Assembly (NCBI RefSeq): GCF_048564905.1
Contig: NW_027328742.1
Location: forward strand, 21,886,428-21,950,427
Length of the DNA: 64,000 nucleotides
Source: Vicugna pacos
Lineage: Eukaryota > Chordata > Mammalia > Artiodactyla > Camelidae
Direction of reading: 5' to 3'
Translations under genes and position numbers: made by a program
Notes under the pieces: model-generated
The model's database searches: none
Told to the model about the DNA's origin: nothing
The model's input: only the letters and a program-made list of their open reading frames with translations
Shown: positions 25,170 to 35,295 of the stretch, in pieces
Layout of the letters: the number at the start of each line of letters is the position of its first letter
Position numbering within the stretch: position 1 is the first letter of the stretch

Positions 25170-25610
25170 TGTACCCTGAAAAAAAATCTGCATCTTCCAG
25201 GCTTCCTGGCAGATGGAGGTAGACATTTGGTTTAGTTCCAGCCAATGAAATACAGGTAGGTGTTGTTGAGTGGGCCTCTCAACTGACTTGAGTGCCACGT
25301 GCCAGTATGCCCTTCCCTTCTAATTCCTCTCCCTGCCTGGAACTCAGATGTGAGGTCTGGTACTGCAGTGGCCATCTGGTAATGAGGAGACAATTTCAGA
25401 GCTAGAAATCATTACATTAAAGCTAGTGGGGCAGAAATAAAGGTCACCTGGGACCTTGGGGGCATCTTGGAGCCACTGGACCACGCTGAACTATCTCCCT
25501 GCCAACTTCAAGCCGTAGGAGAGATAATAAAGTCCCCGTCATGTTTAAGCCACTGTGTCTTCTGTCTTTGTTGGTCATAGCTGAGCGCAATTTCCAAGTA
25601 ATACATCCAC
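25170..25610 (+). mobile_element. probable MaLR/ERVL-type LTR fossil
   Basis: 'agttccagccaatgaaata' near 25236, 'ctctccctgcctggaactca' near 25328, 'gccatcttgga'-type wording near 25462, an 'ataataaag' signal near 25525 and 'gtttaagccactgtgtcttc' near 25543 appear in the order found in old LTRs of the MaLR kind. I cannot name the subfamily. It is old and worn, with no internal region recognised beside it. Confidence 0.45.
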
Positions 25611-28186
25611 TTAAAAAAAAAAAAAAAGCTTTTAAACTCCTAATCACTCTGACCATCTTAAAACAAGGTTTTAGGAGGAAGGGAATTGAAATTCACTTAG
25701 GATGAAAATAAAAAGCAATGTTCTACTGAAAATTAAGGATTGTCTCTGAGGCTCCAATAGATCTAATCTGTTTCACATTGTCAATGTTCCACTCTTGGTG
25801 GTAAGTTCATTATTTTTACATCTGGGGACAATAAGTTTGTTACTACATCCTGGCAACGAGGAAATCAATGCAGGGCCATATGCCTAATTGGAGACCATTT
25901 GTCACGGTGTATGCTCCTTCCAGAGAATGCAAAACAGACCTTGACAACGTGAGGATAGTTACTCGAAATGTCAGATGGAAAAACATGTTAGAATATGGGG
26001 TGTGTGCACGCATCCTGTGAGAGAAAAGGACCCAGCCCTCCGTTCATGCTTCCTCTGCAGCTCCCTGGTCAACAGCAATGCCACAACCCAAGGCACGTTT
26101 TCAGGACAAATCCTCCTGCTTCATTCTAAAAGGCCAGGGGAGAAGAAAGGAGAGAGGCAGGGTCAAAAACGCCAGAGCTGGAAGGACCTTGGAAGGTTGT
26201 TCATTAACTTCCATGCTTTCTTCCTCTAGGTGAGCAAGTGAGGCTTCGTGCCTCCCAGGAAATTAGTGACTGTTAGAATTGGAACCCAGGACAGCAGCAG
26301 AGTCTCACGGCACAGAGGGACGTGGCAGTACCAAGTCGGGGAGGGACCTGCAGCCATTCTCCTGGTGGTTCTGTACAGGCATCTCCATGGAGGAAGAAGC
26401 AAAGAGGGAAAGAGGAAGTTGGGTGACTTTGGGGGCCCTGGGGCCAGGATGGGTAGAGAGGTGGGAGGACTTGCCTCTATTGCCCCTGTTTCCCAGCCCC
26501 CCTCTTCATTGTGCCTGTGAGGTGACAGCCCTGGTGTCACCCAGGCTGCTTCATCCATCTGCAGATGACCTGCTGCATGTTCCTCGTCTTCCATGTCTGG
26601 AGACATCAAAGCAGCCCAGCCGCCCCCCTCCTGTGTCTGGGGAAGTCTGTTAGGATACAAGATAGTAATAACTATTCTACAATTGAAATAAAAAGTCCTC
26701 TTTTTTCCAACAGGACGAAGATTTCCTAATGCATTCAGTCCTTTACTGGGTCCTATGGGGACTGAAACAGACAGACAAGGCGCTCACCCTTTTGTTGGAG
26801 ATATTTAAGATTCAGGCAGGAAAGAGAATTCAAAGGAAAGGGGTAGGGTTTACAAAAGGAGAAAAACTCACCTTTGCATATTAAAAAAAAAAAAAACCAA
26901 GAAACTCATCAAGGAATTCTGCCAAAACATCCTTAGCCATACAAAAACCTAGTCTAAACTTGAAAACTACTGCTCTTTATTTGTTTATTTGTCTTTAATT
27001 CCATAGATCAAGCTCTTAGACAGGGTACCCATTCCCACTCATCCAGAGCAAAATCTAGGGTTAGGTTGGGAAGGGGAGATTGGAAGCAGATTATTCCCAC
27101 TGGACATGGACAAAATCAGGAAGCCACACGGTGGTGTGTCTTCAAGGTGAGTGTACGGGGAGGTCCATATGATGTACATAAAAAGTGTAAGCATATGTAT
27201 ACATGTATATACAAAGTATAACTATCTACAAACCTAGACTTATTTAAATATATAGAAAAATGTATACTTATTTAAATACACACACAGATGAGCAATAAAG
27301 TTTTCTACACTGAAAGGAACATATGCCCAGATGTGCTTGGAAGCTGCTGGTTTAGACCGTGAGCTTTAGAGTCTTAGCTGCCCCAAACATGTACGATGGG
27401 GAAGCTGACAGTAGTTCTTAGGGTTGTTGTGAAGATACAGACAGTATATGAAAAGCACTTGGCTGGTTTTCCTGCTACCTGGCAAGCTTCTTGAGGACAG
27501 GAACTCACATCTGCTGGCAGCTGGATGTACCCCCCGGGGACTGGCACCAGGTCTGCACTGAGTGGTTCAGGTATCTGTCAAAGAGGTGCGTGGTTAATAG
27601 GTACACTCAGTGGCTTCCCCGTCACCACACCGGTATCTGTGCTGCTCCGGCAACAGCACTGGAGCATACACAAGTCAGAATGGCACTGTGACCGAGATAA
27701 CCTTCAATTCACCCCCTATTTAAAAATAGGGAAATCATTCACAAGCTTAGGTTCCTTATTTTTAGTAAAAGACGACTTGCAGACACCTCATCACTGATGG
27801 TGATTCATCAGTGTGCTATGACAGTTGTCACCGAGCTTACACCCCATGACCTTATCTGATTGGTTCTTTCATGAGACATGTTTACACAAGTCACCATATA
27901 AAGAGTGCTTTTTAAATAAAACCCAGAGAGGTAAAGGAGATGAAATGTATGTAAAGTATCAGAGCAGGGGAGATTCAGGTTAAATTTAGGGAGACTTTCT
28001 TATTGTCATTTGAGAAATCATTTGCTTCTTGTCTGGACCTTCTGGTTTTCCTGCTGAGTATGTTTCTAATGACTGTTACATACAAGTTTTTCTCCAAAAT
28101 TCTATCCATCACTATATTTATGTCTTCCTCCCCTAACGGCAAGCAACTTTTCACTGATAAATTTCCATGGTAAGAATGTCCTTATC
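25611..28186. other. non-coding stretch, old MIR/L2 pieces
   Basis: No gene is recognised. At 26176-26300 'gagctggaaggaccttggaa' and 'gttagaattggaacccagg' mark an ancient repeat whose family I cannot settle. At 27355-27480 'cttagggttgttgtgaagat' and 'atgaaaagcacttggctgg' fit MIR, followed by L2-like 'cttcttgaggacaggaactc'. The frames at 26226-26660 lie in GC-richer DNA and look like chance. Confidence 0.4.
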
Positions 28187-28292
28187 TTTAATTAATTAAT
28201 TAATTAATTTTTTAATGGAGGTACTGGGGATTGAACCCAGGACCTCATGTGTGCTAAGCATGCACTCTACCACTGAGCTATATTCACCTCTT
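28187..28292 (-). mobile_element. camelid Vic-1-type tRNA-derived SINE
   Basis: On the minus strand the piece reads 'tagctcagtggtagagtgca' (pol III A box), then 'cctgggttcaatccccagta' (B box), then 'cctccatt' and a (TTAA)-type tail, here the (TTAA)n run at 28189-28215. SINEs of this sequence are characteristic of Camelidae and are the main evidence for the host lineage. They encode no protein and move by L1 machinery. Confidence 0.88.
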
Positions 28293-28520
28293 GGATAAAT
28301 TGGGAGTTTGAAATTTGCAGATACTAAATACTATATATAAAATAGACAAACAACAAGTTTATTCTGTATAGCACAATATCTTGCAGTAACCTATAATGAA
28401 AAAGAATATGAAAATGAATCTATGCATGTATACAGATGATTGAAACATTATGCTGTACACCGGAAATTGATGCAACATTGCAAATTGACTATACTTTAAT
28501 AAAAAGGGAGGGGAAAAAAA
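28293..28520 (+). mobile_element. L1 3' end, severely 5'-truncated
   Basis: 'ggataaattgggagtttga', 'aaaatagacaaacaacaag', 'ctgtatagcacaatatctt', 'gctgtacaccggaaattga', 'aattgactatactttaataa' follow the end of a cetartiodactyl L1 in sense, then an A-rich tail. It starts directly at the edge of the SINE, so the SINE may have inserted at or beside its truncated end. Confidence 0.88.
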
Positions 28521-29514
28521 GAAAGAAAAGGAAAAAGAACATCCTTATCAATTCTGACAAACAGTTCAGATTCCAAATTCCACTGCCACGTTTTCCTTGA
28601 GCCCTTCTTGGGCAATTTTAAGCCTCCCCCACCCCCACCTTGGAGTAGCAGGCTTTTCTCTCCCTTCGTCCCCTCATCCTTCCAACCAAGTCCTCATCTT
28701 TCTAGTATCTTCTGAGCCTTGCAATGTCTGTCAACCTTAGATTGCAGCTGAGGCCACCAGGCTGCAGATATGCCAAACAGAGAAGCAGCAGATCCTGGCA
28801 CATGGCTGGTGTTTAATTAAATAATGGTTGAGTACAGAGAAGCTTTGAGAAAAAAATGTCTGTGCAGACAACTTCCCACTGTCTTGGGAGGATGTGAAAT
28901 AGCTGAATAGCTGAATAGCTGAATAACTGAGATCTTTCTTAATCTTAGTGTCACAAAACCCTCATCTGGAAGCCTGACAGCCCAACAAGGTCAAAGTCGA
29001 AATGAAACTGTTACAACAGAAGTGGATAATAAGTGCCTTTTACTTTCTTTCAACCACTAGGGTTCTCAGGAAAGATGGAGTCATAAGCCAAGGGCTGTGC
29101 TTAGTATTCTTGTGCAATACTGGACCGTGTCTGCCTTCTAGTTTTCAGGGACTTCTGCCCTCATCAAGAGGACTTTGTTATCAGTACTCCCTGAAAAAAA
29201 AGGCAGGGAGAGACAGATTGCAAAAGCGTGGACTTTCTGAACCCAGCAGGCCCCATCAGTCTGTTATGCTGCCTGAGTTCTGGAGAGCCATGGAATTATA
29301 GGGGACACTCAGGACTGAGTAGGAATCCCAGGGTCTGCTCATCCCATTCTGCCAACCTAAAAGTTTATGCAAAACAATCTGAAACTTCCCTGGTCTCTAA
29401 GATAAGAATAATGTTTCCTCCTCCCACGAATTTTCAGGCTGATTAAATGATGCATCTGGCCCTCACCAAGTGGCTTTTGAAGTGTCTATGGGGTATCTGG
29501 AGGAACTTGGCTTC
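28521..29514. other. non-coding stretch, no gene seen
   Basis: Mixed composition. Near 28895-28930 an eight-base unit 'tagctgaa' is repeated about four times in tandem. An open frame at 29002-29301 shows no family resemblance. No gene is supported. Confidence 0.4.
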
Positions 29515-29605
29515 CTTTTTAAAAAAATTTTATTGTTTTGTTGAAGTATAGTCAGTTTATAATGTGTTCATTTCTGGTATGCAGCATAATAATTCAGATA
29601 TATAT
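29515..29605 (-). mobile_element. L1 3' terminus, antisense fragment
   Basis: 'attgttttgttgaagtata' followed by 'gtcagtttataatgtgttca' and 'tctggtatgcagcataat' is the antisense of the last ~80 bases of a cetartiodactyl L1. It ends at a TA/TG microsatellite (29597-29650). Confidence 0.75.
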
Positions 29606-30044
29606 ATATCTGTGTGTGTGTGTGTGTATATACAAATATATATATTTGGTTGAATTGAAATTGATAATTCTCATTTAAAAATAATTATATTCCAGAAATA
29701 TACTTTATATTAAATGGAATTGATGATTTTTACTTACTTACATTGTTTATATAAATAAATATTAATTTAATTCTGATGATTGGCTTTAAATATTTGTATT
29801 ACTAATTTTATTTTCTATTATTGTAAAATAATAGATATAATGTACAATAATCTTTCTGAGAAGGATTCTATACTATTATTTGAATTAAAAGATTTAGTAT
29901 ATATTTCCTGAAGTATTTTTATTTGTGCCTTGAAATGTTCTTGTAAAGAAATACTCCACAATTCTTGGTGGTAAACATGTCTCTTCTTTAATGTGTGCCT
30001 CATATTTATATAGCTTTTATTCATTCATTTATTATAGTGCATTG
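29606..30044. other. AT-rich non-coding stretch
   Basis: A TG/TA microsatellite lies at 29606-29650, then very AT-rich sequence up to the sharp compositional switch at about 30050. No gene or named repeat is seen. Confidence 0.5.
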
Positions 30045-30356
30045 CCTCATCCAATCACAGTGGGGCTGCGTTTTCTCAGGCGGCGCGGAGGGCAGCCTGA
30101 CCCGGGGTCCTTGGAGCGGGCGCCGTGGCCACGCCCCCTTCCTGGGGGCGGGCCCTGCCTTGTTCCAGTGGCTTCCAGAGAGGATGTACGCCGAAGGGGA
30201 GCGGAGCGGTGAGCGCTGTGTGTCCTCCAGGCCTCTCCGCGAACGTGGAGTGTCTCCTGGGGCCCCATGGACGCGGAGTCAAGAGACAAGGGGTGTTGGA
30301 GCCATCGAGGGCATGGGTACTCTTCGAAAAGGTAGGCCCCGCGAACGGCTCCACGA
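30045..30356 (+). promoter_or_regulatory. CpG-rich promoter-like block with splice-donor matches
   Basis: At about 30050 AT-rich DNA changes abruptly to CpG-rich DNA. A CCAAT box ('ccaatcacag') sits at 30051. GC-box matches follow ('cacgcccc' near 30130, 'gggggcggg' at 30144). Two good 5' splice-site matches are present: 'gcg|gtgagc' with GT at 30209, and 'aaaag|gtaggc' with GT at 30332. An ATG at 30184 opens a short frame that runs into the first donor. This is the arrangement of a CpG-island promoter and first exon pointing rightwards into the G-rich arrays. There is no TATA box, and no downstream exon is recognisable, so transcription is inference. It could also be a duplicated, non-functional copy of a real promoter. 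Confidence 0.4.
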
Positions 30357-30457
30357 AGCGGCGGCGGCGGCGGCGGCGGCGGCGGGCGGGGGGCGGCGGG
30401 CGAGGGCGGCGGCGGCGGGGGGCGGCGGGAGGCGGGCGGCGGCGGCGGCGGCGGCGG

Positions 30458-31083
30458 CACCCAGCACGCTGCTTGCATCTCTGTTAACAAACAAGGGCCC
30501 GGTTCCCGCTACCGGAGCGGGAGCGCGGCGGGCTGCAGGAGGCGGGAGGCGGCGGCGGGAGGCGGGCGGTGGCGGGAGGCAGCGGCGGCGGCGGCGGCGG
30601 CGGGAGGCGGGAGAAGGCGGTAGGAGGCGGGCGGTGGCGGGAGTCAGCGGCGGCGGGCGGCCGCGGGCGGCGGCGGGAGGCGGGGGGGGGAGGCGGTGGG
30701 CGGCGGCGGGAGGCGGGCGGCGGCGGCGGCACCCAGCACGCTGCTGGCATCTCTGTTAACAAACAAGGGCCCGGTTCCCGCTACCGGAGCGGGAGCGCGG
30801 TGGGAGGCGGCGGCGGGAGGCGGGCGGGGGCGGGAGGCGGCGGCGACGGGCGGCGGCGGCGGCGGCGGCGGGCGGCGGCGGGAGGCGGGAGACGGCGGCG
30901 GGAGGCGGGCAGTGGCGGGAGGCAGCGGCGGCGGGAGGCAGCGGCGGCGGCGGCGGCGGCGGGAGGCGGGAGAAGGCGGTAGGAGGCGGGCGGCGGCGGG
31001 AGGCGGGGGGGGAGGCGGTGGGCGGCGGCGGGAGGCGGGCGGCGGCGGGCGGCGGCGGGAGGCGGGGGGGGGGGGAGGCGGTG

Positions 31084-31119
<36 letters not shown>

Positions 31120-31710
31120 ACCCAGCACGCTGCTGGCATCTCTGTTAACAAACAAGGGCCCGGTTCCCGCTACCGGAGCGGGAGCGCGGTGGGAGGCGGC
31201 GGCGGGAGGCGGGCGGGGGCGGGAGGCGGCGGCGGCGGCGGCACCCAGCACGCTGCTGGCATCTCTGTTAACGAACAAGGGCCCGGTTCCCGCTACCGGA
31301 GCGGGAGCGCGGCGGGCTGCGGGAGGCGGGAGGCGGCGGCGGGAGGCGGGCGGTGGCGGGAGGCAGCGGCGGCGGGCGGCGGCGGCGGCGGGCAGCGGCG
31401 GGAGACGGCGGCAGGAGGCGGGCGGTGGCGGGAGGCGGCGGCGGCGGCGGGAGGCGGGCGGTGGCGGGAGGCAGCGGCGGCGGGCGGCGGCGGCGGCGGG
31501 CAGCGGCGGGAGACGGCGGCAGGAGGCGGGCGGTGGCGGGAGGCGGCGGGCGGCGGCGGGAGGCGGGAGACGGCGGCGGGAGGCGGGCGGTGGCGGGAGG
31601 CAGCGGCGGCGGGCGGCGGCGGGCGGCGGCGGCGGCACCCAGCACGCTGCTGGCATCTCTGTTAACGAACAAGGGCCCGGTTCCCGCTACCGGAGCGGGG
31701 AGCGCGGCGG
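30458..31710 (+). repeat. GC-array core, left subfamily (5 copies)
   Basis: The cores at 30458, 30730, 31119, 31242 and 31636 carry 'catctctgttaac(a/g)aac' and 'ttcccgctaccggagcggg'. The latter contains a 7-base inverted repeat (tcccgct / agcggga around 'accgg'). The first copy reads 'gctgcttgca' where the others have 'gctgctggca'. Confidence 0.85.
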
Positions 31711-31980
31711 GCTGCGGGAGGCGGGAGACGGCGGCGGGAGGCGGGCGGTGGCGGGAGGCAGCGGCGGCGGGCGGCGGCGGCGGCGGGCAGCGGCGGGAGA
31801 CGGCGGCAGGAGGCGGGCGGTGGCGGGAGGCGGCGGCGGCGGCGGCGGCGGCGGGCGGCGGCGGGAGGCGGGAGATGGCGGCAGGAAGCGGGCGGTGGCG
31901 GGAGGCAGCGGCTGCGGGCGGCGGCGGGCGGCGGCGGGCGGCGGGAGACGTCGGCTGGAGGCGGGCGGCGGCGGCGGCGG

Positions 31981-32880
31981 CACCCAGCATGCTGCTGGCA
32001 TCGCTGTGAACGAACAAGGGCCCGGTTCCCGCCGCGCGGAGCGGGAGCGCGGCGGGCGGCAGCAGGCGGCGGCGGGAGGCGGGAGACGGCGGCGGGAGGC
32101 AGGCAGTGGCGGGAGGCAGCGGCGGCCAGAGGCGGCGGCGGCGGGCGGCGGCGGGAGGCGGGAGACGGCGGCTGGAGGCGGGAGACGGCGGCGGGAGACG
32201 GGCAGTGGCGGGAGGCAGCGGCGGCGGGAGGCGGGAGACGGCGGCGCGGAGGCACCCAGCACGCTGCTGGCATCGCTGTGAACGAACAAGGGCCCGGTTC
32301 CCGCCGAGGAGCGCGGCGGGCGGCGGCAGGCGGCGGCGGGAGGCGGGAGACGGCGGCGGGAGGCGGACGGTGGCGGGAGGCAGCGGAGGCGGGCGGCGGC
32401 GGCGGCGGCGGCACCCAGCACGCTGCTGGCATCGCTGTGAACGAACAAGGGCCCGGTTCCCGCCGCGCTCCCGCTGCGCGCGGGCGGCGTCAGGCGGCGG
32501 CGGGAGGCGGGAGATGGCGGCAGAAGGCGGGCGGTGGCGGGAGGCAGCGGCGGAGGGCGGCGGCGGCGAGCGGCGGCGGGCGGCAGCGGGAGGCGGGACA
32601 CGGCGGCTGGAGGCGGGCGGCGGCGGCGGCAGCGGCACCTAGCATGCTGCTGGCATCCCTGTGAACGAACAAGGGCCCGGTTCCCGCCGCGCTGAGTGGG
32701 AGCGCGGCGGGCTGCGGGCGGTGGCAGGAGGCGGGCGGGGCGGGAGGCAGCAGCGGCGGGTGGCGGCCGGAGGCGGGAGACTGCGGTGAGAGGCGGGCGG
32801 GAGGCGGGAGGCGGCTGCAGCCGGCGGCGGCGGCAGCGGCGGCCCCCAGCGCACTGCTGGCATCACTGTGAACGAAAAAG
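31981..32880 (+). repeat. GC-array core, right subfamily (5 copies)
   Basis: The cores at 31981, 32253, 32412, 32636 and 32843 carry 'catc(g/c/a)ctgtgaacgaa' and, in the first four, 'ggttcccgccg' in place of the 'gctaccgg' form. They are more variable than the left group, and the last one (32843) is cut after 'gtgaacgaaaaaggg', where the GGA blocks begin. Confidence 0.85.
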
Positions 32881-33467
32881 GGGGAGGAAGACATGGAGGA
32901 GGAGAAGGAGGTGATGGAGGAGGTGGTGGTGGAGGAGGAGGTGGTGGGGGTGGTGGTGGAGGAGAAGGTGGTGGAGGAGGTGGAGGAGAATGTGGAGTGG
33001 AGGAGAATGTGGAGGAGGAGGAGAATGTGGAGGAGGAGGGGGAGAATGTGGAGGAGGAGAATGTGGACGAGGAGGAGGAGAATGTGGACGAGGAGGAGGA
33101 TGTGGAGGAGGAGGAGGAGGATGTGGAGGAGGAAGACGATGTGGAGGAAGAGGATGTGGAGGAGAATGTGGAGGAGTAGGAGGTGGCGGATGAGGAGGAG
33201 GTAGTGGAGGAGGAGGAGGAGGATGTGGAGGAGGAGGAGGAGGATGTGGAAGAGGATGTGGAGGAGGAGGATGTGGAGGAGGAGGAGGATGAGGAGGAGG
33301 AGGAGGATGTGGAGGAGGAGGAGGATGTGGAGGAGGAGGAGGAGGATGTGGAGGAGAGGAGGATGTGGAGGAGGAGAATCTGGAGGAGGAGGAGGAGGAG
33401 GAGTTGGAGGAGGAGGAGGTGGAGGAGGAGGTGGCGGAGGAGGAGGAGGAGGAGGAGGTGGAGGAGG
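32881..33467 (+). repeat. first (GGA/GGT)n polypurine block
   Basis: A 587-base run of GGA with GGT, GAT, GTG and AAT interruptions, starting directly after the last GC-array core at 'gggggaggaagacatggagg'. On the plus strand it is almost pure purine apart from regular T. Translations on the plus strand give Glu/Val/Asp-rich and on the minus strand Pro/His or Leu/His/Ile-rich frames, which are by-products of the triplet. Confidence 0.9.
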
Positions 33468-33785
33468 ATTATTACAATAATCCTCAAGATTCTGTCTAGT
33501 TTCCAAAATAATATTTAATTAAAGCTACTTCATACGCATCTGTTAACAAAGAAAGTAATTGCTGCCAGTCTTCCAGATAGTCTGCAATGAATTCAAGAGT
33601 TGAATTATGGAGAATTGACTGGATAAATCAAGCTGGAAGTAGATTTATCAGTGGTGCCGCATTTAGCCTCTAATGAAAAGAGCCAGAAGCAGTCTTTCGA
33701 TGGAATCTCAAAGTACGCTCAGTTCTTTCCTGGTTTCTAGGACCAGGAAGAGCAGTACTACCTTTCTCTACCTAAAAAGGAATGT
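33468..33785 (+). repeat. spacer subfamily A (16 copies), first copy
   Basis: Subfamily A carries 'gttaacaaagaaagtaatt', 'aatcaagctggaagtagat', 'gtgccgcatttagcctc' and 'gaagcagtctttcgatgg'. Members start at 33468, 34079, 35580, 36254, 36769, 38284, 38850, 39788, 40971, 42420, 42986, 45404, 45954, 48223, 49364 and 50542. Within A, copies at 38284, 42420 and 45404 share 'attactataatcc', and copies at 38850, 42986 and 45954 share 'taactagataaatc', 'gtgctgcattt' and 'agagacagaag'. The copy at 40971 is shortened near its start. Confidence 0.9.
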
Positions 33786-34977
33786 GGAGGAGGTGGAGGA
33801 GTAGGAGGAGATGGAGGAGGAGGAGGTGGAGGAGGAGGATGGGGACGAGGAGGATGTGGAGGAGGAGGATGTGGTGGAGGAGGAGGAGGATGTGGAGGAG
33901 GAGGATGTGGAGGAGGAGGAGGATATGGAGGAGGAGTAGGTGGAGGAGGAGGTGGTGGAGGAGGAGGAGGTGGAGGAGGAGGAGAAGGAGGAGGAGGAGG
34001 AGGTGGAGGAGGAGGAGGTTGATGTGGAGGAGGTGGAGGAGGAGGAGGTGGAGGAGGAGGAGGAGGAGGTGGAGGAGGATTATTACAATAATCCTCAAGA
34101 TTCTGTCTAATTTCCAAAATAATATTTAATTAAAGCTACTTCATACGCAACTGTTAACAAAGAAAGTAATTGCTGCCAGCCTTCCAGATAGGCTGCAATG
34201 AATTCAAGAGTTGAATTATGGAGAATTAACTGGATAAATCAAGCTGGAAGTAGATTTACCAGTAGTGCCGCATTTAGCCTCTAATGAAAAGAGCCAGAAG
34301 CAGTCTTTCGATGGAATCTCAAAGTACGCTCAGTTCTTTCCTGGTTTCTAGGACCAGGAAGAGCAGTACTACCTTTCTCTACCTAAAAAGGAATGTGGAG
34401 GAGTAGGAGGAGATGGAGGAGGAGGAGGTGGAGGAGGAGGATGTGGACGAGGAGGATGTGGAGGAGGAGGATGTGGTGGAGGAGGAGGAGGATGTGGAGG
34501 AGGAGGAGGATGTGGAGTAGGAGGAGGAGGATGTGGAGGAGGAGGAGGAGGATGTGGAGGAGGAGGATGTGGAGGAGGAGGAGGATGTGGAGGAGGAGGA
34601 TGTGGAGGAGGAGGAGGATGTGGAGGAGGAGGAGGAGGATGTGGAGGAGGAGGATGTGGAGGAGGAGGATGTGGAAGAGGAGGAGGATGTGGAGGAGGAG
34701 GAGGATGTGGAGGAGGAGGATGTGGAGGAGGAGGATGTGGAGGAGGACGTGTAGGACGAGGAGGAGGAGGAGGAGGAGGATGTGGAGGAGGAGGAGGTTG
34801 AGGAGGAGGTGGAGGAGGAGGAAGTGGAGGAGGAGGAGAAGGCGGAGGAGGTGGAGGAGGAGGCGGAGGAGGAGGAGGTGGCGGAGGAGGCGGAGGAGGA
34901 GGAGGTGGCGGAGGAGGTGGAGGAAGAGGTGGAGGTGGAGGACGAGGTGGAGGTGGAGGTGGAGGAGGAGGTGGAGG

Positions 34978-35295
34978 ATTATTACAATAATCCTCAAGAT
35001 TCTGTCTAATTTCCAAAATAATATTTAATTAAAGTTACTTCATACGCAACTGTTAAGAAAGAAAGTAATTGCTGCCAGTCCTCCAGATAGCCTGCAATGA
35101 ATTCAAGAGTTGAATTATGGAGAATTAACTGGATAAATCAAGTTATAAGCAGATTTACCAGTGGTGCAGCATTTAGCCTCTAATGAAAAGAGCCAGAATC
35201 ACTCTTTCAATGGAATCTCAAAGTACGCTCAGTTCTTTCCTGGTTTCTAGGACCAGGAAGAGCAGTACTACCTTTCTCTACCTAAAAAGGAATTT
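34978..35295 (+). repeat. spacer subfamily B (9 copies), first copy
   Basis: Subfamily B carries 'gttaagaaagaaagtaatt', 'aatcaagttataagcagat', 'ggtgcagcatttagcc' and 'gaatcactctttcaatgg'. Members start at 34978, 37502, 40519, 41644, 43939, 44670, 47004, 47672 and 48720. The copies at 43939 and 47672 share 'ataccctgcaatg' and 'ataagaagatttacc' and form a sub-group. Confidence 0.9.

Larger units (their letters stand above)
30357..32880 (+). repeat. GC-rich tandem array, GGC/GGGAGGC with conserved cores
   Basis: Stretches of (GGC)n and 'ggcgggaggcggga'-type units alternate with a conserved ~70-base core. The core begins 'cacccagcacgctgctggca' and continues 'tctctgttaacaaacaaggg', 'cccggttcccgctaccgg', 'agcgggagcgcgg'. 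Core starts are 30458, 30730, 31119, 31242, 31636, 31981, 32253, 32412, 32636 and 32843; intervals range from 123 to 394 bases. The plus strand is G-rich throughout. All frames stay open because the units lack stops, so the long Ala/Gly/Arg and Pro-rich frames are not evidence of genes. I do not recognise it as a named satellite. Confidence 0.9.

Noticed and set aside
30047-32664. Very long overlapping frames rich in Pro/Arg/Ala or Gly/Arg on both strands of the GC-rich array
   Set aside because: GGC/GGGAGGC repeats have no stop codons in most frames, so long frames are expected by chance. There is no conserved domain, start context or frame preference.
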